Shown: positions 7,201-13,772, counted from the stretch's first letter. The stretch: 13,958 nucleotides of DNA from DATBHW01 sp046704085 (GCA_046704085.1 JBJKSJ010000122.1:1-13958), one strand, 5' to 3'. Program-made: numbers and translations. Notes: a model not told the origin generated them from the sequence alone.

Positions 7201-8100
7201 TCCTGCCCCTTTGCCGCCCCCTTGCGCCGCTGGTGGTGGTCCTTTCTTCGCCATGCTGTTCCCCGTCCTGCCCATGATGTCTGCGCTCAACGCCTCTAGC
7301 CCGGCGACCGCATCCCGCGCCGCTGGAGAGGCCATCCCCGGCACTGTCGCCGGGGGAACAGAGAATGCGCCTGTTGACGAACTCGCCTGAAGCCCGGCGA
7401 GTGGTCCTGTCCACAGCGGAACCCCACCCTCGCTGAGATCAGACGAAGCCGAAAGCGCGTAGACGGCTGATGACTCACGGATCGTCTTATTCGCTACCGA
7501 GCCGCCAGCCGAGCCATCCACAATAGAAGCAAGCAGTTCTTGCGCCTGCCTGTTTCCAGCATCGGCTCGTAATACCTCCTCGCAGTGCAGGGTGGCTCTG
7601 GTTAGTTCACCTCGTTGGGCATATGCTCTTGCCGCAGCAAGACGCGCCTGAAGCGCAGCGGAAAACTCCCGCTTACTCTCAAAATGGGTAGCAAGCCGCT
7701 CGTATGGCCCTGGCTCCTCAGGCAAGAGCTGCGCTGCTTTCTGCCAGGCAGCTTCGGCACGCGCCGTCTGACCCGCATCAGCATAATAATCGCCCAAAGC
7801 CAGATAGCTCTGGAACGCATCCGCAGGCCGCTGGAGAATAACCGAGAGTTCAGCCACCTTCCCCAGGGCAATCACGTTGGCCGCATCCTGCTCAAGCACA
7901 TAGTGGTACTCGGCTAATGCCGCTTCCCATTGCCTGTTCTGCATATAGCAGAAGCCCAACCCGCGATGCGCGCCAGGATCAGCAGGAAACTCTGCCAGCG
8001 CCTGTTCATATTGCCTGGCCGCTTCAGCCCACTGGCGATCCCACCGGAGGCTATCGGCCCGGCTCATGGCCGCCGCAAACATCTCCCGATTCCCTGGCAT
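4276..8100 (-). CDS. Very large multi-TPR scaffold protein with Ala/Gly/Pro-rich linkers
   Basis: This 1274-residue soluble protein has no signal peptide or membrane segment. It is built of tetratricopeptide-like helical pairs, which usually mediate protein-protein contacts. I see TPR blocks at about 14-195, 318-485, 655-845, 885-1025 and 1060-1274. Typical repeat cores are YEQALAEFPADPGAHRGLGF (31-50) and AIQEYEQALQENPNHVPMRL (785-804). Low-complexity linkers separate the blocks (200-315, 486-650, 848-868, 1030-1055). The second linker carries related short motifs: PPTVTFG (494-500), ATISFP (515-520) and PPTVSFG (525-531). The start at 8100 has CGGAG 3 nt and GAGGGGG 12 nt upstream; Met7 or Met12 are possible alternatives. 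An extended -10 promoter lies at 8248-8256. No enzyme domain is visible and the partner is unknown. It precedes cdaA by 149 nt on the same strand. Confidence 0.88.
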   Translation of the reverse strand: MPGNREMFAAAMSRADSLRWDRQWAEAARQYEQALAEFPADPGAHRGLGFCYMQNRQWEAALAEYHYVLEQDAANVIALGKVAELSVILQRPADAFQSYLALGDYYADAGQTARAEAAWQKAAQLLPEEPGPYERLATHFESKREFSAALQARLAAARAYAQRGELTRATLHCEEVLRADAGNRQAQELLASIVDGSAGGSVANKTIRESSAVYALSASSDLSEGGVPLWTGPLAGLQASSSTGAFSVPPATVPGMASPAARDAVAGLEALSADIMGRTGNSMAKKGPPPAAQGGGKGAGNAGRGGSNEQGGRKRMTAAQVASALRQAQAAQTEGRIDEAIDLCEQIISSGFDRPDARYFLGWLYQEQERWEEAIEQFGELLNDPDYALSCFYALGQCYRAMCDLGSAAQHFDEAVDRVNLDALTLEESDQLIQLCHEAAEAHRALGELDQTETVYNALLGFLRSRGWQDQIAEVEQMMAEAEMQAGGGEPAEPPTVTFGQRGSSPDQAGLAEHATISFPPSNEPPTVSFGNAAGRPANPPVSVDDWLSSPAPASAQQAQMSSPLQTLNALAGQSAPQPAVMAPGSMQGANGPSGPLAALAYGAAPSGASVVGTQADPLKALLGAAGVGSAPLRAPSGALGPAPSGIPPLPEPLRSQVIASVRDIEKYVSHGLLTAAIEECLRVVEMAPQYLDVHLMLGEIYVKQGKTEQAITKYGILIDTYLVNGHVDDAIATYRRILELEPNNLTYRVRLINLLASHGRAEELMRERMAAAESYLRIGYPDKAIQEYEQALQENPNHVPMRLNYALALMKAGRAAQAIGEYQRVLQLDPRNAAALARWQIAVATGVGTSAAPSMVGAMGAGANRVGALEVLGRLLKALRGDGQRYYEVVAREYAQAVEASPSNVDLRYSFGQIQQQAGRFNEAMTSYQQAMNGPGMEVLCRYAVAKCFLDQGGATNGMSAVHELEEAAIASRRSPVEATVWAARPREDHEEHHAPDVEISLALAKAYQQAGQVERAQAVVQQLKQVLPAQGAVYTSTPSASHASAPSSLAQRGDMPAGLQEYAQLVRQYRANKQVEMAIDLLKKMCVLAPQEPAPHAELGDIYVGWGLLDEGLSEMRSAVELHLHAGQPGEAAKALQRIAGIYWDMGNREEALSAFRQVIQLIPDDVQARMEMVQYCLQAGLREEATQHQSVLARHYFASHQVKEAVAALQQLIAMDKSNFEAYDLLGQTYSEVGEYEQAVRVYRNLAKVDPDNRIAYERMQQLQELRARQV

Positions 8101-8504
8101 GAACTCCGATCCCCCTCAAGCGCGTTCCCTACGCAGGTCATCCCTCGGCGCGCTACGCCAGGTTCTTGCTGGAGGTTCGTCAACGCTGCGCCAGCAGGCC
8201 AGTGGTGGCGGCGCCTGCCCGCGTCCAGCCATGCCTCACTCGCGCCTAGTATAACACAACAGCGACATTCCCCTCTGGCTGAGCAAGCGGCATCGTTAGC
8301 CTGAGCGCTTGCCATATCGCGTGCCGCAACAGCCCTGGAGCCAGTGAGCGCGTTTCTATGCTGTGGTACTAAGGTACTAGCAAGAACGCACAAGCGGCAT
8401 TCACCGTTCTGCTACCTTGTCTAGCAATTTTCTAGCCGTTTTCTCACTAACGCCTATCTCACTATCCTGCTGCCCCAACGCTCCCTGGTCACTGGAAAAC
8501 GCGC
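8101..8504. other. 404-nt intergenic region between yajQ and the TPR gene
   Basis: No coding frame here is convincing. The left part is the leader of the TPR gene (about 140 nt from the promoter at 8248-8256 to the start at 8100). The right part holds small repeats: GGTACTA at 8365-8371 and 8373-8379, and CTAGC at 8421-8425 and 8432-8436. It also holds an imperfect inverted repeat, AGCAAGAACG against CGTTCTGCT (about 8379-8412, one-base bulge, 16-nt loop). It is not followed by a T run on either strand, so I do not call a terminator for yajQ. Confidence 0.4.
8248..8256 (-). promoter_or_regulatory. Extended -10 promoter for the TPR gene
   Basis: The minus strand reads TGTTATACT, an extended -10 (TGn followed by TATACT, 5 of 6 to consensus) at 8256-8248. 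No clear -35 hexamer lies upstream at the usual distance, which an extended -10 can tolerate. Transcription from here would leave a leader of about 140 nt before the TPR gene. Confidence 0.5.
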
Positions 8505-9011
8505 TTAGCCGCGATAATTGATAAACTGCAACTCAACCGGGTAATCCTGTTTCTTGAGCGTGGCTATCACCGCTTGAAGATCATCACGGCTTTTGCCTAC
8601 CACCCGGATAGCATCGCCTTGAATCTGCGGGCGCACCTTGGGGTGCTGATCACGGATCAGCTTAGAAATCTGCCGCCCCAACTCCTGAGAGATGCCCTGT
8701 TGCAACTCAAACGTCTGCCGAACCTGGCTGCTCGCCGCCGGTTCAATCTTCCCCGGCTTGAGAATCTTCAGCGACAGATTGCGCTTCACCAACTTGCTCT
8801 CCAACACATCGCGCACACTCTTCAGCGTGAACTCACTATTCGTCGTGATCGTAATGCTCTTCTTCGCCTCGTAGCGAAGCTCTGTTTTCGTATCCTTGAG
8901 ATCAAAGCGCGTCGTCACCTCGCGCCGCGTCTGATCCAGCGCGTTGATCAGTTCTTGCTCATCAAACTGCGAGACCACATCAAACGAACTCTCTCCGGCC
9001 ATCTCGTTCAT
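8505..9011 (-). CDS. yajQ: YajQ family nucleotide-binding protein
   Basis: YajQ proteins are small cytoplasmic nucleotide/RNA-binding proteins with two ferredoxin-like halves; a Xanthomonas member is reported to bind c-di-GMP and act as a transcriptional co-regulator. The 168-residue product carries the family start SSFDVVSQFD, then INALDQTRREVTTRFDLKDT, SITITTNSEF near the middle, and the C-terminal DAIRVVGKSRDDLQAVIATL followed by DYPVELQFINYRG. The start at 9011 (MNEMAGESSFDVV) is preferred because GAGGAAG lies 8 nt upstream and the product is near the usual length of about 163. Met at 9002 is possible. The longer in-frame start at 9116 is rejected because the gene's promoter lies inside that extension. 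Precise function in this organism is not shown by the sequence. Confidence 0.93.
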   Translation of the reverse strand: MNEMAGESSFDVVSQFDEQELINALDQTRREVTTRFDLKDTKTELRYEAKKSITITTNSEFTLKSVRDVLESKLVKRNLSLKILKPGKIEPAASSQVRQTFELQQGISQELGRQISKLIRDQHPKVRPQIQGDAIRVVGKSRDDLQAVIATLKKQDYPVELQFINYRG

Positions 9012-9047
9012 CCCCTTTGCTTCCTCATCAAAGGCTATAGCGGCCTT

Positions 9048-9076
9048 ATTGTATCTTACTGAGAGGGGCTTGACAA
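9048..9076 (-). promoter_or_regulatory. Sigma-70-type promoter of yajQ
   Basis: On the minus strand TTGTCA (9071-9076) and TACAAT (9048-9053) each match consensus in 5 of 6 positions, with an ideal 17-nt spacer. The predicted transcription start is near 9041, about 30 nt before the yajQ ATG at 9011. This is the best promoter in the window by hexamer match and it rules out translation starts upstream of it. Confidence 0.7.
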
Positions 9077-9078
9077 AT

Positions 9079-9098
9079 GCGCCGACGCCTCTCGGCGC
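9079..9098. repeat. 7-bp inverted repeat between the divergent yajQ and zinc-ribbon promoters
   Basis: GCGCCGA (9079-9085) and TCGGCGC (9092-9098) are exact reverse complements with a 6-nt spacer. The repeat abuts the yajQ -35 box (9071-9076) and lies 8 nt upstream of the -35 of the divergent promoter. It could be an operator for both, but it is short and no regulator gene is adjacent. Confidence 0.4.
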
Positions 9099-9106
9099 TT
9101 GCACTC

Positions 9107-9135
9107 TTGTTTCCACTCTCAGGCTAGGATAGAAT
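9107..9135 (+). promoter_or_regulatory. Promoter of the zinc-ribbon/RNase H/GH18-like operon
   Basis: TTGTTT (9107-9112) and TAGAAT (9130-9135, 5 of 6 to consensus) are 17 nt apart. The expected start site is near 9142, about 30 nt before the ATG at 9173. The next two genes follow closely and show no promoter of their own. Confidence 0.5.
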
Positions 9136-9172
9136 AAGCCTTGCTATCTCTAAGGTGCAACAGGAGCGCGCC

Positions 9173-9883
9173 ATGAGCAGAACCACCAAAGCGGCCTCCC
9201 TCTACCAGTTGCAGCAGCTTGATGCAGAACTAGACCGCATACAGAGTGAGGCCCAGACCATCAGTGCGGCCTTACAGAATGACGTAGCCACGCGCCAGGC
9301 CACCCAGGAACGCGAGGACGCCCAGCGCGCCTTGCAACAGCGCCAGCAAACACTGCGCGCCGCTGAACAAGAGCTCGCCGACCTGGCGGCGCGCATCCAG
9401 GGCCATCAAACCCGGCTCTATAGCGGCAGCATCGCCAACCCGCGCGAATTGGGATCGTTGCAACAAGAAATCCAGCACCTGCGCGCGCTTCAGAACACCC
9501 AGGAGGATCGCGTCCTGGAGGCAATGGCTGCCGTAGAGGACGCCCAGGCCCATGTCGCCAGCAAAATCGCCCAGCAAGCAACGGCCCAACACGCGCGCCA
9601 GCAGGAACAGACCATCCTCACCGAACGTCAACGCCAGGGAGAAGCCCGATTGGCCGAACTCCGCCAGCGACGGCAGAGTCTCGCCGATACTATCGAACCT
9701 CCCCTGCTTCAACGCTACGAACAGATTCGCCGGACACGCGGTGGCAAAGCAGTCGCGCTCGCCGAAGGTGGCGCCTGTCAGGGTTGCCGCGTCACGCTCA
9801 CGGCCAGCGATATGCAGCGCCTGCGCACCAGCGCCGAGGTGATCACCTGTAGCAACTGTGGACGCATGCTCTATCTACCCTGA
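9173..9883 (+). CDS. Coiled-coil protein with C-terminal C4-type zinc ribbon
   Basis: This is the widespread zf-RING_7/CT398-like family, thought to bind nucleic acid or act as a molecular adaptor; its biochemical role is not settled. The 236-residue protein begins with a long Gln/Ala/Glu-rich antiparallel coiled coil (about 10-175). The conserved turn motif is LYSGSIANPRELGSLQQEI (82-100). It ends in a zinc ribbon with ligands C202, C205 (CQGC), C226 and C229 (CSNC). I take ATG 9173 because CAGGAG lies 6 nt upstream; a GTG at 9155 in the same frame would put the ribosome binding site inside the gene. The RNase H gene starts 41 nt downstream. This pairing is also seen in Actinobacteria, where a zinc-ribbon gene sits next to an RNase H/phosphatase gene. 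Confidence 0.92.
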   Translation: MSRTTKAASLYQLQQLDAELDRIQSEAQTISAALQNDVATRQATQEREDAQRALQQRQQTLRAAEQELADLAARIQGHQTRLYSGSIANPRELGSLQQEIQHLRALQNTQEDRVLEAMAAVEDAQAHVASKIAQQATAQHARQQEQTILTERQRQGEARLAELRQRRQSLADTIEPPLLQRYEQIRRTRGGKAVALAEGGACQGCRVTLTASDMQRLRTSAEVITCSNCGRMLYLP

Positions 9884-9924
9884 TCTCTCTATCAGACCAG
9901 CAGCGCATCACTTGAGGAGGCGAT

Positions 9925-10362
9925 ATGATCGAGCCAGGCCAGCGATTGATCCTTCGCACCGATGGCGGCTCACGCGGCAATCCTGGCCTGGCGGGCGCTG
10001 GGGTCATCATCGAGAACGAGGCTGGCAAGCTGCTGGCACAGGGGCGCAAGTTTTTGGGCAGAATGACGAATAACCAGGCTGAATATCACGCGCTGATCCT
10101 TGGCCTGCAAGCGGTTGCGCGCTATCAACCAGCATCCGTGCAGGCCTTTCTGGATAGCGAGTTGGTCGTCCACCAGATGAACCAACGTTATCAGGTCAAG
10201 GACGCCGGGCTGCTCCCGCTCTACCAGCAGGCCAGAAAACTGGCCGCCATGCTGCCAGAGATTCACTTCGCGCATGTCCCTCGCGGGCAGAATCAGCGTG
10301 CGGATGCACTGGCAAACGCTGCGATGGACGAGTACCAAAGAAGGGACTCCAGGGACCGATGA
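9925..10362 (+). CDS. Ribonuclease HI family protein (stand-alone domain)
   Basis: RNase HI cuts the RNA strand of RNA:DNA hybrids, removing R-loops and primer remnants, using two metal ions. The 145-residue protein is a single RNase H fold with all four acidic catalytic residues: D13 in RTDGGSRGNPG, E53 in NNQAEY, D77 in FLDSEL and D127 in RADALAN. HVPRGQNQRAD (117-127) is the usual C-terminal signature. It lacks a hybrid-binding N-terminal domain and the basic handle of E. coli RNase HI, so it resembles the short bacterial/archaeal type. GAGGAGG (9914-9920) lies 4 nt before the ATG. Its TGA overlaps the next gene's ATG in ATGA (10359-10362), implying coupled translation with the GH18-like gene. 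Confidence 0.94.
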   Translation: MIEPGQRLILRTDGGSRGNPGLAGAGVIIENEAGKLLAQGRKFLGRMTNNQAEYHALILGLQAVARYQPASVQAFLDSELVVHQMNQRYQVKDAGLLPLYQQARKLAAMLPEIHFAHVPRGQNQRADALANAAMDEYQRRDSRDR

Positions 10363-11441
10363 AGGTCTTGCCGACGATCTGGAAATCCAGGAGCGCAGGG
10401 CGTCTGGTACGCCCTACCCGCACACGTCGCTGGTACTGGCGGCTGCTGCGCACAATGGCGATTGCCCTGACGCTCGTCGTCCTGCTGGTCGGACTGCTCT
10501 GGTGGCGGCTCAACGCCACCGTCACCAGCTTTAATGGCGCGCACTTCAACCAGCAGGACAACGCTGTCTGGGCAGAGCATGCCTGGGTCGGGCAGGCGCA
10601 CACTCCCCAGGAGTATGACGCCCTGGCCGCCCTGCTCCAGCGCGAAGAGATCGGCTACCTCTTTCCCCACGTTGGCCCGCTGGATGGCGATGGACATATC
10701 CCGCCAGAACTCTATCCCAACGCCGCCACCTTTGTCCGCGAAATGAAAGCGCGGCTGCCTGATCTCAAAATCCTCGCCTGGATTGGGCAAGAGGAGATAG
10801 ACGGGGGCGGCCCGCTCGATATCTCCAATGCCCACACCCGCGCCCGCATCGTGACCGAGGCGCAGCGTTTTACGCATGATTTCGGCTTTGACGGGGTCCA
10901 CTACGACATCGAGCCGGTGCATAATCTCAACCCCCACTTCCTCGATCTGCTCGATGAGACCCGCGCCGCCATCGGCCCGACGAAGCTCATCTCCATCTCG
11001 GCCCCCAAATGGGCGCCTGCCGCGCGGGTCATCCCCTTTGTGCAGGCCATCTCCGGGCGCGGCTCAGCCTGGTGGACCACCTACTACTTCTTGACCGTCA
11101 GCGCGCACATCGATCAGCTCGTCGTGATGATGTACAACACCGCGCTGCCCACCTCCAGCCTCTACCAGACGTTCGTCAAACAGGAAACCGAACACATTCT
11201 CGACGCCAACAACCAGGCGCGACGTCCCGCCCAGGTCTTGATCGGCATCCCCACCTACCATGATAACGGGCCTGGCTTCCACGATTCCGCCGAGAATATG
11301 CTCAGCGGCTTGCAAGGCGTGACGGCTGGCCTCAACAGCGGAGAAGACACCAGCCACTTTGGCGGGATAGCCATCTATCCCCTCTGGCTGACCACCCAGA
11401 GCGATTGGCAAACCTACAACCACCTCTGGCTGGGCGCATGA
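10359..11441 (+). CDS. Membrane-anchored GH18-like glycoside hydrolase fold protein
   Basis: The 360-residue protein has a very basic N-terminus (RSAGRLVRPTRTRR, 11-24), one membrane segment at about 31-49, and then an exported TIM-barrel-like domain. That domain has GH18-type landmarks: strand LKILAWIG (136-143), FDGVHYDIEP (177-186) at the catalytic strand, LISISAPKW (210-218), IDQLVVMMYN (251-260), VLIGIPTY (293-300) and GGIAIYPLW (335-343). The catalytic-type motif DxxDxDxE reads D178-G-V-H181-Y-D183-I-E185, so the proton-donor Glu and its neighbouring Asp are present while one upstream Asp is His. Chitinase/glucosaminidase-like activity outside the cell is possible, but the substrate cannot be told. 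The N-terminus faces the cytoplasm by the positive-inside rule. It overlaps the RNase H gene by 4 nt, an odd functional pairing. Confidence 0.75.
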   Translation: MKVLPTIWKSRSAGRLVRPTRTRRWYWRLLRTMAIALTLVVLLVGLLWWRLNATVTSFNGAHFNQQDNAVWAEHAWVGQAHTPQEYDALAALLQREEIGYLFPHVGPLDGDGHIPPELYPNAATFVREMKARLPDLKILAWIGQEEIDGGGPLDISNAHTRARIVTEAQRFTHDFGFDGVHYDIEPVHNLNPHFLDLLDETRAAIGPTKLISISAPKWAPAARVIPFVQAISGRGSAWWTTYYFLTVSAHIDQLVVMMYNTALPTSSLYQTFVKQETEHILDANNQARRPAQVLIGIPTYHDNGPGFHDSAENMLSGLQGVTAGLNSGEDTSHFGGIAIYPLWLTTQSDWQTYNHLWLGA

Positions 11442-11474
11442 GCGCAAGCGCCTCAGCTGCCGCCTGCCAGGCGA

Positions 11475-12077
11475 TTACGCCTCAGCCTTGGGCAGCGGCC
11501 CCCCGTCTGGCGGCATCTTCTCGCGCTCCCCCGACTCCCCAGGCTCAGCAGGTTCGCGGCGATAGAGCATCCAGCGTCTCGGCTCTGGCAACCCCAGCGG
11601 CTGCACATCTCCCGAAAAGATGCGCGAGGCATCTGGCGACCCCAGGGCGCCCCTCGTCGCCTCTGTGGACCGATCCGCCTGTCCGGCAGGTGGCGTCTCC
11701 ACCAGGCGGCCAGGTGTCAGATAATGCCCAAGAATCAGCGCGCCTCCCACCGCCAGGGGCACCAGACCAGCCAGCAGCCAGGGACCAATATGGTAGGGAC
11801 CAGCGAGCGACGGTGGCACATAAAACCCGATGGGGTACAAACCCAGCGTCAGCGCCAGCCCAACCATCGCCGTAATCAACCCACCCTGAAGCACACCCGT
11901 TCGCCGCATCAACAAGGGTCTGGTCAAGCTGTTGCGACGTTTATCAGGCGGCGTAATGCCACGCGCAATCATTGCCATCCGCTCGCGGTGTTCTAAATAG
12001 CGCCGCAGCGAGAGAAAACTCATAAAAACAATGAAAACGAGCAGCCACCCCAACGCAATTATCAAGAGATCATTCAT
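11475..12077 (-). CDS. Small membrane protein, DUF6249-like, unknown function
   Basis: I do not recognise a function. The 200-residue product has three probable membrane segments (about 3-23, 61-84 and 97-119). After the first comes a short charged loop with RYLEHRERMAMIARGITPP (26-44), a pattern common in small bacterial membrane proteins annotated as DUF6249. The last 75 residues are hydrophilic, rich in Pro, Glu and Gly, and look disordered. I chose ATG 12077 because it begins the first hydrophobic segment (MNDLLIIALGWLLVF) and has GAGG 7-8 nt upstream; the frame continues open to 12128 without support. The gene converges on the GH18-like gene with a 33-nt gap and has a strong promoter at 12179-12207. 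Confidence 0.7.
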   Translation of the reverse strand: MNDLLIIALGWLLVFIVFMSFLSLRRYLEHRERMAMIARGITPPDKRRNSLTRPLLMRRTGVLQGGLITAMVGLALTLGLYPIGFYVPPSLAGPYHIGPWLLAGLVPLAVGGALILGHYLTPGRLVETPPAGQADRSTEATRGALGSPDASRIFSGDVQPLGLPEPRRWMLYRREPAEPGESGEREKMPPDGGPLPKAEA

Positions 12078-12174
12078 CGTCTCGCCTCTGAAAAGCGGCT
12101 TCAGCCTGCGGCCGCTCTTGCAAACCACACCGAAATCCTACTGGTTAGAGGGGGTGTTCGCGAGCTTTGTTTCG

Positions 12175-12183
12175 TGCTATTAT
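12175..12183 (+). promoter_or_regulatory. Extended -10 promoter candidate for the sigma/anti-sigma operon
   Basis: The + strand reads TGCTATTAT: a TGn extension followed by TATTAT (5 of 6 to consensus). No good -35 hexamer is present 17 nt upstream. The leader before the ATG at 12295 would be about 105 nt. Because the bases coincide with the -10 of the opposite-strand promoter, only one of the two could be occupied at once. Confidence 0.4.
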
Positions 12184-12207
12184 ACAGGGTAATGATGATC
12201 GGCTCAA
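12179..12207 (-). promoter_or_regulatory. Strong sigma-70-type promoter of the DUF6249-like gene
   Basis: On the minus strand TTGAGC (12202-12207) and a perfect TATAAT (12179-12184) are separated by 17 nt. Transcription would start near 12172, leaving a leader of about 95 nt. The -10 box occupies the same bases as the extended -10 of the opposing sigma-factor promoter. Confidence 0.65.
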
Positions 12208-12294
12208 GCAAGACCGGCTCTCAACACTGCTCAAACACCATGGCGCCATCCCTATCGCGCGCCAAACCACTGATCACTGAGGGACTATTCTATT

Positions 12295-13143
12295 ATGACG
12301 AGTGAGGGTCCGCGAAACTTTTTGCACCGGTTTCTGCTCAAACAGGACATGAAAGAAGAGCCGATGCCGCTCTCAGTGCGGACCTTTGAGTCCTATCCTA
12401 CCGCGCTTGCGCAAACACAACCCATCACGCAAGAGATCGAGAGCGAGATGGAACTGGTGCGTCGCTCGTGCGCCGGGGATCAGGATGCCTTCGCTGTCCT
12501 GGTACACATCCACCAGCGGCGCGCTTTTGTGCTGGCCTTCCGTATGTTGAATAACCATGAAGAAGCCAGCGAGGCCGTGCAAGAAGCATTTCTGGCCGCC
12601 TGGCAGGGACTGCATACCTTTCGCGGCGAGGCGCGGTTCTCCACCTGGCTCTACCGGATCGTCTATCACTGTTCCTTGAGGATACTCGAGCAGCGCCGCC
12701 GCGATACTCGCGACCTGGAGGCTGCAACGGCCCAGGCCGAACACCGCGCCACCCTGGAATCTGGACAAGAGATTCAATCGCTGGTCACAGAACATGAGCG
12801 CCAGGAGACGATCAAACAAGCCATCCAGGAACTACCAGGCAAGTACCGCGCCGTCTTGATCTTACGTCACCTTCAGGAATACACCTATGAAGAGATCGCT
12901 CAGACGCTCAGCCTTCCGGTAGGCACCATCAAAACCCACCTGTTCCGCGCGCGCAACCTCCTCAAAGAACGACTGCAATTCCTGGAACACGACGAATCAG
13001 CCCTTGCATCCGCCAATCCTACCAGCACAGCTCAGTCCTCCTTAGCCCCTGAAGAGCCATCTCCTTCGCTTCTGGCCCGGCTCACTCCCTCATTTCTGCG
13101 CTTGGGACCAGCAAGCGAGAGAGGAAGGGGGGATGGCGCATGA
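12295..13143 (+). CDS. RNA polymerase sigma factor, sigma-70 ECF type
   Basis: This alternative sigma factor would direct RNA polymerase to a dedicated regulon. Of 282 residues, region 2 spans about 55-130 (DQDAFAVLV..., NNHEEASEAVQEAFLAAWQG at 86-105, FSTWLYRIVYHCSLRI at 115-130). Region 4 spans about 172-228, with ELPGKYRAVLILRH (179-192) and the helix-turn-helix EEIAQTLSLPVGTIKTHLFR (199-218). It is longer than the usual 170-200 residues because of an N-terminal extension of about 50 residues and a Ser/Pro-rich C-terminal tail of about 50 (231-282). The start at 12295 has GAGGGA 10 nt upstream; Met19 or Met24 would also keep region 2 intact. The TGA overlaps the anti-sigma ATG by 4 nt, so the two are translated together. 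Confidence 0.93.
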   Translation: MTSEGPRNFLHRFLLKQDMKEEPMPLSVRTFESYPTALAQTQPITQEIESEMELVRRSCAGDQDAFAVLVHIHQRRAFVLAFRMLNNHEEASEAVQEAFLAAWQGLHTFRGEARFSTWLYRIVYHCSLRILEQRRRDTRDLEAATAQAEHRATLESGQEIQSLVTEHERQETIKQAIQELPGKYRAVLILRHLQEYTYEEIAQTLSLPVGTIKTHLFRARNLLKERLQFLEHDESALASANPTSTAQSSLAPEEPSPSLLARLTPSFLRLGPASERGRGDGA

Positions 13144-13724
13144 CCTGTTCACGGGCACAAAACCTGCTTCAACTCTATATCGATCAGCGACTCAGTCTGC
13201 CACGCACGCGAGCATTGGAGCGCCATCTTGCGCAGTGTTCCACCTGCCGCGCCGAATGGATGCTGCTTGAGGATGTCGTCGCAGAAGTCCACAGCCTGAG
13301 CAACGTCGTAGAGCCTCCCTGGCTCGCTGACGCGATTATGACCAGCATTGCCCAGACCACCGCGCAGGCTCCAGTAGAGCGACCAGCCGCGCCGCACCAG
13401 CGAAGGCAACGCGCAAGCGAGCGCGTATCTTTCCGCCCAGCGGCACGCGATCTCGTCCTCTCATCCATGCTGGCAACCATCGTCGTGCTGAGCTTCATCT
13501 TCGTCCAACCGGCGCTGCGCAGCGCTCTGGTCAGCAGCATCAATCCTCTGGTCGTCTCGGCGCTGGGCGGACTCCAATTCTTGCTCTCGCCCAATGGGGG
13601 CGTCATCGGCTGGTTCGTCTGCATGCTCCTGGGCATCTGCATCACCCTCCTGCTCGCTGGCAGGGAGGCCCGCTCGCTCTGGCGCCAGCGCATCCGCAGT
13701 TGGCTCCCGCAGAATTGGCCCTAG
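13140..13724 (+). CDS. Anti-sigma factor with N-terminal zinc finger (ZAS/zf-HC2)
   Basis: This would hold the adjacent ECF sigma factor inactive at the membrane. The 194-residue protein starts with a zinc-binding anti-sigma domain: C3, then H29-x3-C33-x2-C36 in LERHLAQCSTC, the canonical ZAS ligand set. A linker rich in Pro, Gln and Arg (about 75-100) follows, then two membrane segments (about 105-123 and 150-172) and a basic tail (REARSLWRQRIRSW). Most single-pass ZAS proteins have a periplasmic sensor domain; here the region between the two segments is only about 25 residues, so signal sensing in the membrane or by a partner is likely. The ATGA overlap with the sigma gene supports the pairing. 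Confidence 0.9.
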   Translation: MTCSRAQNLLQLYIDQRLSLPRTRALERHLAQCSTCRAEWMLLEDVVAEVHSLSNVVEPPWLADAIMTSIAQTTAQAPVERPAAPHQRRQRASERVSFRPAARDLVLSSMLATIVVLSFIFVQPALRSALVSSINPLVVSALGGLQFLLSPNGGVIGWFVCMLLGICITLLLAGREARSLWRQRIRSWLPQNWP

Positions 13725-13763
13725 CTCGCTCCAACTCACCTCTATCAGAGCGCCTCTCCCACA

Positions 13764-13772
13764 TGGCATAAT
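13764..13772 (+). promoter_or_regulatory. Extended -10 candidate for the right-edge aminotransferase gene
   Basis: The + strand reads TGGCATAAT: a TGn extension and CATAAT, 5 of 6 to consensus. No -35 is evident. It lies 40 nt after the anti-sigma stop and about 50 nt before the next start codon, the right place for a separate promoter. Confidence 0.4.

Noticed and set aside
8365..8436. Short direct repeats (GGTACTA twice, CTAGC twice) in the yajQ-TPR gap
   Set aside because: Two copies of 5-7 bases each with different spacing; no CRISPR-like or iteron-like regularity.
9012..9116. Upstream in-frame start for yajQ (35 extra residues)
   Set aside because: A 17-nt-spaced TTGTCA/TACAAT promoter lies within the extension and YajQ proteins begin at the SFDVVS segment.
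11439..11455. Small hairpin at the convergent end of the GH18-like and DUF6249-like genes
   Set aside because: Only about six pairs with a bulge (TGAGCG...CGCCTCA), overlapping the stop codon, and no T run on either strand; too weak to call a terminator.
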